DNA from: an uncultured bacterium
Lineage (GTDB): Bacteria; Patescibacteriota; Saccharimonadia; Saccharimonadales; Saccharimonadaceae
Direction: 5' to 3'
DNA length: 8,436 nucleotides
Assembly (NCBI GenBank): GCA_937872185.1
Contig: CALMQN010000070.1
Coordinates: 1-8,436, forward strand
The position numbers were made by a program, and so were the translations under genes. Under the pieces are notes generated by a model. That model had not been told where the DNA came from. It did no database searches and worked only from the letters and a program-made list of their open reading frames with translations. Positions within the stretch are counted from its first letter, which is position 1. The number at the start of each line of letters is the position of its first letter. Shown here piece after piece: positions 1 through 4,970 of the stretch.

Positions 1-705
1 ATCTTTTACCACCTGATCTAAGTTCTTTTTAATCACTACTGGGTCAAGAATGCCGTGAATAATATGAATGGGTTTACGAAGGCGTGAAACATCAGGAAGC
101 GCGGTTTGGTGAATAATACTTGATTGGAGCGCTGCCAGGTAAATATCAACGTTCTTTGCCGTCACATCAAACGCATCGCCAACAATTTTTAATTTGACAG
201 CCAACGGCGCCGCTTGAACGATCGATTGTGGGTTTTTCAGCACTAACTGATAAAACCGTCGTAGCATTGTGCCTTGGCTTGGCAGCAATTCGCGTTCTTC
301 GGCGTTACTGTATAGCGGTGGACTACATAAAATGAGCGATTTAATGAACAACGGGTATCTTTTGGCAATTTCGATGGCGGTCAAACTGCCCATCGAGTGG
401 CCAACGATGATCAACGGCGTTTTGATGTTCATGCGCAGAAGCGTACGCGCAACTGATTGCGCCTGAATACGAACATCATATTTCATCCAGCGCGGGCTTG
501 GCGACCGACCAAACCCCAGCAAATCGATTGATATCACACGGATATCAAGGGGCAGTTTTTTAACAATGGCGTCCCATGACGCTCCCGAATTGCCCATGCC
601 ATGCAGTAATAAAACAGTCGCACGTGACGATACGCCCTTGCGGTCTGTGTGAACATGCAGCTGGTACGGCACGCGCAGGTATTTATGTAAAAATGTACCA
701 AACAT
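1..705 (-). CDS. Alpha/beta-fold hydrolase, C-terminus cut by window edge
   Basis: The minus frame is open from an ATG at 703-705 to the left edge and gives 235 residues, so the C-terminus and stop are missing. Features of the alpha/beta hydrolase fold appear in order: LLLHGMGNSG (residues 32-41) is the oxyanion-hole strand and turn, DLLGFGRS (61-68) is the usual loop after strand 4, and VGHSMGS (101-107) is the nucleophile elbow with Ser104 as catalytic serine. HIIHGILDPVV (214-224) carries Asp221 as the likely catalytic acid. The catalytic histidine should lie in the missing part. There is no signal peptide, so a cytoplasmic esterase or lipase-like enzyme is likely, but the substrate cannot be read from the sequence. 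There is no Shine-Dalgarno sequence. A -10-like TATACT ends 8 bases before the ATG, so the mRNA is probably leaderless. It is divergent from the orphan at 851. Fold assignment is confident; substrate is unknown. Confidence 0.93.
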   Translation of the reverse strand, partial: MFGTFLHKYLRVPYQLHVHTDRKGVSSRATVLLLHGMGNSGASWDAIVKKLPLDIRVISIDLLGFGRSPSPRWMKYDVRIQAQSVARTLLRMNIKTPLIIVGHSMGSLTAIEIAKRYPLFIKSLILCSPPLYSNAEERELLPSQGTMLRRFYQLVLKNPQSIVQAAPLAVKLKIVGDAFDVTAKNVDIYLAALQSSIIHQTALPDVSRLRKPIHIIHGILDPVVIKKNLDQVVKD

Positions 706-713
706 ATATTTAC

Positions 714-719
714 AGTATA
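714..719 (-). promoter_or_regulatory. -10 box of the hydrolase gene, leaderless type
   Basis: On the minus strand TATACT lies 8 bases upstream of the hydrolase ATG. Transcription would therefore start at or within a base or two of the start codon. I see no convincing -35 hexamer at 16-18 bases spacing and no ribosome binding site. Confidence 0.5.
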
Positions 720-736
720 TGCCATCATGCCCATGC

Positions 737-764
737 TTGCCATTAAGCCAATATGCGACATAAT
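737..764 (+). promoter_or_regulatory. Promoter of the 851 orphan gene
   Basis: TTGCCA (737-742) and CATAAT (759-764) are separated by 16 bases, a good match to a housekeeping sigma-70 promoter. The expected start of transcription is near 771, giving an untranslated leader of about 80 bases. It lies just upstream of, and divergent to, the hydrolase promoter. Confidence 0.55.
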
Positions 765-772
765 TATGGTCA

Positions 773-789
773 AGCGGCCATGGGTCGCT
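773..789 (+). promoter_or_regulatory. Hairpin at the predicted 5' end of the 851 mRNA
   Basis: AGCGGCC (773-779) pairs with GGTCGCT (783-789) over 7 base pairs, one of them G-U, around a 3-base ATG loop. It begins within about two bases of the transcription start predicted from the promoter at 737-764. A weaker GGG/CCC stem follows at 801-810. A stem at the extreme 5' end is known in other bacteria (for example ompA) to protect mRNA from decay; that role here is inference. Confidence 0.4.
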
Positions 790-850
790 GGTTCTGTCAA
801 GGGTACGCCCGGAGGGATCACTTTGAGAATAAGGAAGGATGTGACTGTCA

Positions 851-1540
851 ATGAGTACGCTCACCAGTCAAATCTTTGACGACATCGTGCTGAAAGGCAT
901 GAAGCCGTCGGACGAACAACTGCACGAATCAGGAACCGACCTGAAGGTGTTGCAGCAGATATACGAACTGTACAAGCCGTCGATGGACCACTTCACTGGG
1001 TATGAGCACGTTACAGACCACCTGTGGCGAACATACCCCGAACTCGACAACAGTCCGTGGCGGCAATACCGCGAAGAGTTGCACAAGTCGCTGAGCAGGC
1101 AGTCTCGAACGCTCCAGTTGCTTTTCTTGGGCGTTCAAGCTGACTTGCCATACGACAAGCGTGGCGGTGGTATGAGGGTATTGCTGCTCATCAGTCGAAG
1201 CGGTGACTGGATCGTCTGGACGAGCACGCCCGAGTACCGGCACAAGGTATTCAAGGATTTCTTGCCGGCACTAAGTTTCATCGAGGCACTGCTGCCGTCC
1301 GATCGACCGTCGGGTGGATTCGTCCACCGTATCAGTCCGGAACATGCGTGGATCGAAGGCTACAACACCCGCAGTGCGGTGCCATCACTGGCCCTTGCAG
1401 CAGCGCGAAGCCTTCACGAAGCGTTTGTCCGCTCGAGCGACAGCAAGCAAGAGCGCCTTGATACCGAAAGGGTCAGGCAATCAAGTGGTGCTGAACTCCT
1501 GAGCGGTACCGAAGCACCAGACAAGGCGGCCATGCACTAG
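851..1540 (+). CDS. Orphan protein of unknown function, 229 aa
   Basis: I do not recognise a family. The ATG at 851 is preceded by a purine-rich AAGGAAGG (831-838), an in-frame ATG at 839 is followed directly by TGA, and so 851 is the first usable start. The first 85 or so residues look helical and charged. Residues 86-130 contain hydrophobic strands around a glycine-rich turn (RGGGMRVLLLISRSGDWIVW), then come a helical stretch, a second glycine turn (SGGFVHRISPEHAWIEGY), an alanine-rich helix and a polar, probably disordered tail from about residue 195. There is no signal peptide or membrane helix. It has its own promoter, leader and terminator, so it is a single-gene unit. Codons are GC-biased: 9 of 10 lysines are AAG and 7 of 8 isoleucines are ATC, with no ATT, unlike the neighbouring housekeeping genes. 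It could be acquired or highly expressed. Confidence 0.85.
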   Translation: MSTLTSQIFDDIVLKGMKPSDEQLHESGTDLKVLQQIYELYKPSMDHFTGYEHVTDHLWRTYPELDNSPWRQYREELHKSLSRQSRTLQLLFLGVQADLPYDKRGGGMRVLLLISRSGDWIVWTSTPEYRHKVFKDFLPALSFIEALLPSDRPSGGFVHRISPEHAWIEGYNTRSAVPSLALAAARSLHEAFVRSSDSKQERLDTERVRQSSGAELLSGTEAPDKAAMH

Positions 1541-1579
1541 CCATCGCACATGATTGGGCTCCGGGATCATCCCGTAGAA

Positions 1580-1617
1580 GCCACGATCATTCGCGGTGGC
1601 CCTTTCATTTCATTTAT
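1580..1617 (+). terminator. Probable terminator after the 851 gene
   Basis: GCCAC (1580-1584) and GTGGC (1596-1600) form a short stem with an 11-base loop, followed by a T-rich tract broken by single C and A bases (1603-1617). A second palindrome, CGGGATCATCCCG (1562-1574), sits just before it. The T tract runs into the last codons of the convergent membrane protein gene. The stem is short, so efficiency is uncertain. Confidence 0.45.
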
Positions 1618-2153
1618 AGGTACGTTATGACAACCAAGTATACGAAAAATAAACCCAGATACAGCGATTGAAGCCCTAGAAACTGGCGACGTAAGCTTTT
1701 GACGGTCGCAAGAAGCAGCAGTAGCAAACAGACGGCGATCAGCAACCCAAAGCTCAGTTGCCACGCCAAATCGCTCAGCGGCCAGAATAGTGACACAAAA
1801 ATTGCGATAGGGATAAGATAGCAGACGCCCCAGGCGGCGATATCATGTACCTGCCCACGCCGTGTGCCTTTAATATACGGAACGACGGCCGCCACCAAAA
1901 AGCAGGCCATTACCAGCCCAAATATGCCGTATCCAATCTCACTAGAACGGTAGTGGGGGAGAATGTCAGCGAAAATGACACAGCTGGCCAATAGCGTCGC
2001 GAGTAACGCCACTGCGCCGAAGACAATTTGCGTCAGGCGTGATTTTGCCACGTGCTGGCTGATAGTCCGGTGCTTTTCTTTACCGACATATGACACAGTC
2101 CATGCACTAACACCGATAAACAACGCAATTGAGAGCAATAAGAAGTATTCCAT
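1614..2153 (-). CDS. Six-helix integral membrane protein, unknown function
   Basis: This is a 179-residue protein that is almost wholly hydrophobic. Six membrane helices can be placed at about residues 2-23, 41-63, 73-94, 103-124, 130-151 and 158-178, with short loops. The first loop (24-40) is basic and histidine-containing (KEKHRT). The loop around residues 95-107 has KGTRRGQVHDIAAW, a positive patch followed by an HD pair next to helix 4, which recalls DUF998-like proteins; that resemblance is weak and from memory. The high K/R content of these loops suggests they face the cytoplasm. The ATG at 2153 is chosen because an extended -10 box (TGG then TATAAT) ends 8 bases upstream and there is no ribosome binding site. 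It converges on the 851 gene with 73 bases between stops. It is not a recognisable transporter or enzyme. Confidence 0.85.
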   Translation of the reverse strand: MEYFLLLSIALFIGVSAWTVSYVGKEKHRTISQHVAKSRLTQIVFGAVALLATLLASCVIFADILPHYRSSEIGYGIFGLVMACFLVAAVVPYIKGTRRGQVHDIAAWGVCYLIPIAIFVSLFWPLSDLAWQLSFGLLIAVCLLLLLLATVKSLRRQFLGLQSLYLGLFFVYLVVITYL

Positions 2154-2161
2154 ATATAAGC

Positions 2162-2170
2162 ATTATACCA
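2162..2170 (-). promoter_or_regulatory. Extended -10 promoter of the membrane protein gene
   Basis: On the minus strand TGG directly precedes a perfect TATAAT (2167 down to 2162), an extended -10 element that can work without a -35 box. Only 8 bases separate it from the ATG at 2153, so the transcript should start at or next to the start codon. Confidence 0.65.
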
Positions 2171-2178
2171 TCGCGTAC

Positions 2179-2190
2179 GCCCATGTGGGC
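2179..2190. repeat. Inverted repeat upstream of the membrane protein promoter
   Basis: GCCCA (2179-2183) and TGGGC (2186-2190) form a 5-base inverted repeat with a TG centre. It lies where a -35 box would be for the membrane protein gene and could be an operator. It is short enough to be chance. Confidence 0.25.
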
Positions 2191-2253
2191 ACGTCACAAA
2201 GGTATTTATGACATAGATATTTTTGTCAGTTTAGTACAACCCGCACGCTGTAT

Positions 2254-2281
2254 TTGTCAAAAACATAAAAAGTGGTAAAAT
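2254..2281 (+). promoter_or_regulatory. Promoter of the 2355 orphan gene
   Basis: TTGTCA (2254-2259) and TAAAAT (2276-2281) are 16 bases apart. The expected transcription start is near 2288, giving a leader of about 67 bases. A second TTTGTCA lies 31 bases upstream (2222-2228), about three helical turns away, and could be a duplicated regulatory site. Confidence 0.6.
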
Positions 2282-2287
2282 AAATCA

Positions 2288-2323
2288 TCGCCAACCGGCG
2301 ACAAAACCTTCGGGTAATCCCGA
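2288..2323 (+). promoter_or_regulatory. Tandem hairpins at the start of the 2355 leader
   Basis: Two perfect 5-base-pair stems with tetraloops follow each other: TCGCC/GGCGA (2288-2301, loop AACC) and TCGGG/CCCGA (2310-2323, loop TAAT). The first begins at the base where the promoter at 2254-2281 is expected to start transcription. There is no T run, so they are not terminators. Their likely effect is on mRNA stability or translation, which is inference. Confidence 0.45.
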
Positions 2324-2354
2324 GTCCGCACATTCCCATCTGAAAGGTCACACC

Positions 2355-2909
2355 ATGGACACGTCCACAAGCACCGATACTGTCACCTCCAGCGGGCTCG
2401 TCATCGACCCGCGAGAACTGGAGCGCCTGATCAGTCTGCTCATCACGCAAGCAATCATCGAGTTCCGTCGTGCCAATGTCAGCAACCTGGGACACTTTCT
2501 CGTTGATGTCAGCGGCTACGCCGACATCCCGGACGAGGTCACCAGCCGCTGTGGCATCAGCATGTTCGCGATCAACGTCGAGCCCTCGGGTGGCGACAGG
2601 AATCCGACGTACTGGTTCATGGCGACCGACCTGAAGTGGCTGGAGGTTGTGTTCGACGTCTATACCCACCGGTATGTGTCGCATCGCTTTGCCACCCTTC
2701 CCGAGTTCATCGTGATGTATACCGGTCAGTACCAGCTGCACCTGGGCGATCAGCGCGTCCTGCGACACATCGTGCTGCGGCTTCAGGCTGGTAGCAGGTG
2801 GATCGCAGAGTCCAATCCCGAGCGCAAGATTGGGCTGGATGCCCTGACTGCCGTCCTGAATAACCCGGTCGCGCGAATCGACGCGCTCGTCGCCGTATCG
2901 ACCACGTAA
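2355..2909 (+). CDS. Orphan protein of unknown function, 184 aa
   Basis: I do not recognise a family. The ATG at 2355 has AAAGG (2343-2347) seven bases upstream, which fixes the start. After a Ser/Thr-rich N-terminus (residues 1-13) comes an amphipathic helix (about 18-40), then strands such as HFLVDVSGY and ISMFAINVEP, an aromatic-rich central part (YWFMATDLKWLEVVFDVY), a possible strand YQLHLG, and a helical C-terminus ending VARIDALVAVSTT. It looks like a soluble mixed alpha/beta domain with no signal peptide or membrane helix. Codon use is markedly GC-rich in the third position: 12 of 13 isoleucines are ATC, both lysines are AAG, and there are no TTA leucines in the part I read closely. 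It stands alone with its own promoter, hairpin leader and strong terminator, like the 851 gene. A long open frame lies antisense to it but is probably a by-product of this codon bias. Confidence 0.87.
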   Translation: MDTSTSTDTVTSSGLVIDPRELERLISLLITQAIIEFRRANVSNLGHFLVDVSGYADIPDEVTSRCGISMFAINVEPSGGDRNPTYWFMATDLKWLEVVFDVYTHRYVSHRFATLPEFIVMYTGQYQLHLGDQRVLRHIVLRLQAGSRWIAESNPERKIGLDALTAVLNNPVARIDALVAVSTT

Positions 2910-2927
2910 CAGCCCTGTTCCAAAACT

Positions 2928-2969
2928 GTTGAGCCCCGCTCCAGTAATGGAACGGGGCTCAACTTTTTT
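2928..2969. terminator. Strong terminator shared by convergent genes
   Basis: GTTGAGCCCCG (2928-2938) pairs perfectly with CGGGGCTCAAC (2953-2963) over 11 bases. After a single C/A mismatch an inner stem TCCA/TGGA closes on a GTAA loop. Six T residues (2964-2969) follow on the plus strand, ending the 2355 transcript. On the minus strand the same stem is followed after AG by four T residues, so it may also end the 2980-3588 transcript, less strongly. Confidence 0.9.
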
Positions 2970-2979
2970 AAACCAATGA

Positions 2980-3588
2980 TCAGTAGGTTGCTGACGTGGC
3001 AATTGCTTCTAGTGCCGCACGTGCTGTCGAATCTGAAAAGGCCGATTGGTCAGCGGGCTGTGCGAGTGTGAACGTATAGTGCTTCAGGCCAGAATATACT
3101 TTTAATTCGTGGCGAACCGTTGTTTCGGTACTGGTATTAAAGAAATACGCTGCATCACCAATGCCGCTAACGGTAGCGACTGACTTTGCCGTTTTGTCTT
3201 TATCAACGGATGCTTGATCTTTGTGCTCAAACACTTCAATACTGAACGCGTTGCCGATGTTAAAGCTGTCATTAATCGTACCGCCTGTCACGAAAGCAAA
3301 TACGCAGACCTGCGATTGTTCACCACTTTTAGTCGAAATCAGGCCCATGTTGTCAGGACCTTGTAGTGACCCCGCAGTGGCACCAAGGGCTGATTGAACG
3401 TCTGCCTTGCTGACAGTCGTACAGGCTTTTAGATCACGCGACAGATCAGCCGCCAGTGGAACGACGGCAACCGGCGGACCGGTCGGGTCAAAGTTTGACG
3501 ACTGCTTTGTGAAAAACAAGAAGGCGACAACGCCACCTGCGATCAAGATAACGGCGATAATGCTGATAATAATAACTTTTTTATTCAT
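2980..3588 (-). CDS. N-terminally membrane-anchored extracytoplasmic protein
   Basis: A 202-residue protein with a MNKK start, one hydrophobic helix at residues 5-26, a Ser/Pro linker and an extracytoplasmic domain from about 45 to 202. There is no lipobox cysteine after the helix, so it is probably held by an uncleaved signal anchor. The domain has two cysteines (56 and 95) that could form a disulfide, a KADVQSALG segment (61-69) and a GIGDAAYFF segment (142-150). Together these recall the DUF3558-type cell-surface proteins of Gram-positive bacteria (Cys, then 'adv..lG', then a second Cys, then 'GlGdaA'). I make that link from memory and with low certainty; the role is unknown. Unlike most minus-strand genes here it has a real leader: AGGAG (3595-3599) six bases before the ATG and a promoter at 3625-3653. 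Its 3' end shares the terminator at 2928-2969. Confidence 0.88.
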   Translation of the reverse strand: MNKKVIIISIIAVILIAGGVVAFLFFTKQSSNFDPTGPPVAVVPLAADLSRDLKACTTVSKADVQSALGATAGSLQGPDNMGLISTKSGEQSQVCVFAFVTGGTINDSFNIGNAFSIEVFEHKDQASVDKDKTAKSVATVSGIGDAAYFFNTSTETTVRHELKVYSGLKHYTFTLAQPADQSAFSDSTARAALEAIATSATY

Positions 3589-3624
3589 CGTATGCTCCTA
3601 TAATGCCCTATACATGTTAAAGAT

Positions 3625-3653
3625 AGTGTAGCCGTTTGGTCGAACATAAGCAA
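3625..3653 (-). promoter_or_regulatory. Promoter of the anchored protein gene
   Basis: On the minus strand TTGCTT (3653-3648) and TACACT (3630-3625) are exactly 17 bases apart. Transcription should start near 3618, leaving about 30 bases of leader with a good AGGAG ribosome binding site. It is back to back with the small-ORF promoter at 3660-3689. Confidence 0.55.
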
Positions 3654-3659
3654 TATAAG

Positions 3660-3689
3660 TTGTATCAACCCGGATATATATGATATAAC
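3660..3689 (+). promoter_or_regulatory. Promoter of the small ORF
   Basis: TTGTAT (3660-3665) and TATAAC (3684-3689) are 18 bases apart, with an overlapping TATGAT at 3679-3684. The predicted start is near 3696, giving a leader of about 35 bases. Confidence 0.45.
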
Positions 3690-3710
3690 AACGATACGTC
3701 AATGACCGTC

Positions 3711-3729
3711 ATGGACCGAAGGGGACCAT
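3711..3729 (+). promoter_or_regulatory. Possible hairpin over the small ORF's ribosome binding site
   Basis: ATGG (3711-3714) can pair with CCAT (3726-3729), and after an A/A mismatch CC (3716-3717) pairs with GG (3723-3724). The GAAGG loop and stem contain the whole AAGGGG ribosome binding site of the gene at 3731. This could limit translation initiation. The stem is weak, so this is a candidate only. Confidence 0.3.
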
Positions 3730-3730
3730 A

Positions 3731-3907
3731 ATGAATACACCCGGCAGATCCGTCGACCAGATGGAGGCGCCCGCGGGGTCAGATCCGGTCACGACGCATT
3801 CTGAGTGCGTTCGCGTGTTATCGCGCCGTGCGACTGATCCCGGTGACAGCCCCATCTTTGCCAACCTAACGTTTGGCTTTGAGCGGCGCGCCGATGAGGG
3901 GCAATAG
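3731..3907 (+). CDS. Small ORF, 58 aa, unknown function
   Basis: ATG at 3731 follows AAGGGG (3719-3724) by six bases and the frame ends in TAG at 3905-3907. The peptide is polar and low in structure: rich in Arg, Asp, Pro, Ser and Thr, with one cysteine, no lysine, no hydrophobic helix, and a single more hydrophobic segment near the C-terminus (SPIFANLTFGFERR). I do not recognise it. The case for a real gene is the layout: a promoter at 3660-3689, a well-spaced ribosome binding site, and one of the strongest terminators in the window only 13 bases after the stop. Its codons are GC-rich, like those of the 851 and 2355 orphans. The alternative is that the transcript is a non-coding RNA of about 270 bases. 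An antisense frame exists but starts with GTG and has no ribosome binding site. Confidence 0.65.
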   Translation: MNTPGRSVDQMEAPAGSDPVTTHSECVRVLSRRATDPGDSPIFANLTFGFERRADEGQ

Positions 3908-3920
3908 CCCGCCACAAGCG

Positions 3921-3970
3921 CCGTCCCGGGGAGTGCTTCGCGCCCCCCGGGACGGTCCTCATTCTTTTTT
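3921..3970 (+). terminator. Very strong terminator after the small ORF
   Basis: CCGTCCCGGGG (3921-3931) pairs perfectly with CCCCGGGACGG (3945-3955), an 11-base-pair GC stem with a 13-base loop. It is followed by TCCTCATTCTTTTTT ending in six T residues (3965-3970). It isolates the small ORF from the gene at 3998. Confidence 0.92.
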
Positions 3971-3979
3971 AGTAATCGA

Positions 3980-3985
3980 TATGAT
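3980..3985 (+). promoter_or_regulatory. -10 box of the 3998 gene, leaderless type
   Basis: TATGAT lies 12 bases before the ATG at 3998 and 6 bases before an in-frame GTG at 3992. Either way there is almost no leader and no ribosome binding site. The box overlaps an inverted repeat TAATC/GATTA (3973-3987). Confidence 0.4.
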
Positions 3986-3997
3986 TAGATAGTGCAT

Positions 3998-4546
3998 ATG
4001 GCCGATACACCTGAACGTCCAACGCTGATACGCCTGGAAGAACACGAAAACGCAGAAATCATGGCGCACGAACTACGAGCGGGCGGTTTGCAATATCTGT
4101 TTGATTTACTCGCCCTGCAAGATCATGACCCAACTATTCTTGAAATCAGCGAAGTAGCGGCCCAAATTAACACCCCTGACTATAACGGCACGGCATTCGC
4201 CATGGGCGCCGCGTTAACAATAGGGTTTGGCAAACGGTTGTACCAAAGCGATAGCTTGGCTGATGTTATGTCGACGAACCTGCGCATGGCCATTAACGTC
4301 ATGAATGATGCCCGCGACCGGCATGCCGTTGGGGTGACACGTGATGATGCCTATCTGCACATGATGTTGGCACTTGCTAGCGAAGCAGAAGACGCCGTGC
4401 CTAGTGTCAAGGAATTGGTCGATAAGGCCCTAGCGACAGGCTCCATTGCGCCAAGCCTGCAAACGGCATTTCGCGACGGTGCCAACTTTGCGGCAATCGG
4501 CGTCCGCGCCGCCGAAGAAATTCATGCTATCGTCCGAGCCTGGTGA
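3998..4546 (+). CDS. Conserved-looking helical protein of unknown function
   Basis: A 182-residue soluble protein from the ATG at 3998. An in-frame GTG at 3992 would add two residues, and I cannot exclude it because the upstream -10 box sits 6 bases before the GTG and no ribosome binding site decides. The sequence is mostly alpha-helical: an acidic N-terminus (RLEEHENAEIMAHELRAGG), a long alanine-rich middle with GTAFAMGAALTIGFGKRLY (about residues 63-81), a helix ending in HMMLALASEAEDAVPSVKELVDKAL, and a C-terminal helix ending VRAAEEIHAIVRAW. There is no signal peptide, clear metal motif or nucleotide-binding loop, and I do not recognise a family. Codon use resembles the housekeeping genes, not the GC-rich orphans. 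Its TGA stop directly abuts the TAA of the convergent FKBP gene, with no terminator between them. Confidence 0.85.
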   Translation: MADTPERPTLIRLEEHENAEIMAHELRAGGLQYLFDLLALQDHDPTILEISEVAAQINTPDYNGTAFAMGAALTIGFGKRLYQSDSLADVMSTNLRMAINVMNDARDRHAVGVTRDDAYLHMMLALASEAEDAVPSVKELVDKALATGSIAPSLQTAFRDGANFAAIGVRAAEEIHAIVRAW

Positions 4547-4933
4547 TTATTTAATAGCAACCAGTTCGATATCAAACACCAAATCAGAGTTTGGTGGAAT
4601 ATTAGCGCTTGGGCTGCGAGATCCATAGGCAAGAGCAGCCGGAATGACCAGGCGGCGCGTACCACCGATCTTCATACCAGGGACGCCCTGCGTCCAACCT
4701 GCAATCACTTGATGCAGGCCAAAGGTTGCGGGTTGTCCAAAATCATGTGAACTTTGAAAAATAGTGCCGTCTTTTGTCAAAGCACCGGTGTAGTGAGCGG
4801 TGATTGTAGCGCCTTCGCCCACGACCGCGCCCGTGCCAGCAATAAGGTCGATTACTTTTAATTCGGTAACTTGTGCGATCGGATCAAAAGCAAAAAGCTT
4901 CGTTCCTTCAAGGGGTGTTTGAGATGTCGTCAT
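4547..4933 (-). CDS. FKBP-type peptidyl-prolyl cis-trans isomerase
   Basis: A 128-residue single-domain FKBP, close to FKBP12 in size plus a 25-residue N-terminal extension, and without a signal peptide, so probably a cytoplasmic folding helper. By motif comparison with FKBP12, active-site positions are present: Tyr48 (HYTG), Phe59 (GTIF), Val76-Ile77 and Trp80 (QVIAGW), Tyr103 (LAYG), Ile112 (NIPP) and Phe120 (LVFDIEL). The family signature GMKIGGTRRLVIP is intact. One difference stands out: the position of FKBP12 Asp37, normally IFDSS or similar, is Gln60 here (IFQSS), which may change activity or ligand binding. The ATG at 4931-4933 is the only methionine before the domain. No ribosome binding site is visible, and a candidate -10 (TATGAC, 4950-4945) ends 11 bases upstream. 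It is divergent from the P-loop/peptidase operon and ends against the 3998 gene. Confidence 0.97.
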   Translation of the reverse strand: MTTSQTPLEGTKLFAFDPIAQVTELKVIDLIAGTGAVVGEGATITAHYTGALTKDGTIFQSSHDFGQPATFGLHQVIAGWTQGVPGMKIGGTRRLVIPAALAYGSRSPSANIPPNSDLVFDIELVAIK

Positions 4934-4953
4934 GTATGTATTTTGTCATACAT
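4932..4953. repeat. Inverted repeat between divergent FKBP and P-loop genes
   Basis: ATGTATG (4932-4938) and CATACAT (4947-4953) form a perfect 7-base inverted repeat with an 8-base spacer. It overlaps the FKBP start codon and ends four bases before the -10 box of the P-loop gene. Its symmetry and position suggest a dimeric repressor site that could act on both divergent genes; this is inference. Confidence 0.4.
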
Positions 4954-4954
4954 T

Positions 4955-4963
4955 TGCTATACT
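4955..4963 (+). promoter_or_regulatory. Extended -10 promoter of the P-loop/peptidase operon
   Basis: TGC (4955-4957) precedes TATACT (4958-4963), an extended -10 arrangement. Seven bases separate it from the ATG at 4971, with no ribosome binding site, so the operon mRNA is probably leaderless. Confidence 0.55.
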
Positions 4964-4970
4964 GTCATAT

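Noticed and set aside
534..851. 105-codon minus-strand frame overlapping the hydrolase
   Set aside because: It covers the hydrolase N-terminus in another frame; the hydrolase has oxyanion, nucleophile and acid motifs and this frame has none.
2226..3002. 258-codon open frame on the minus strand opposite the 2355 gene
   Set aside because: It runs through the 2928-2969 terminator, overlaps the end of the anchored protein gene, has no ribosome binding site, and reads as a low-hydrophobicity composition typical of the reverse of GC3-rich coding DNA. The plus-strand gene has promoter, ribosome binding site and terminator.
3709..3915. 68-codon minus-strand frame antisense to the small ORF
   Set aside because: GTG start, no ribosome binding site or promoter in that direction; the plus-strand frame has all of these.
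737..3970. Integron cassette array for the three orphans
   Set aside because: No integrase gene and no attC-like long imperfect palindromes with conserved core sites; each gene has its own promoter and minus-strand genes lie between them.
4932..4970. Earlier ATG for the P-loop protein giving a 211-residue product
   Set aside because: It overlaps the divergent FKBP start codon and palindrome and would place the extended -10 box inside the coding region; the 13 added residues are not part of the P-loop fold.
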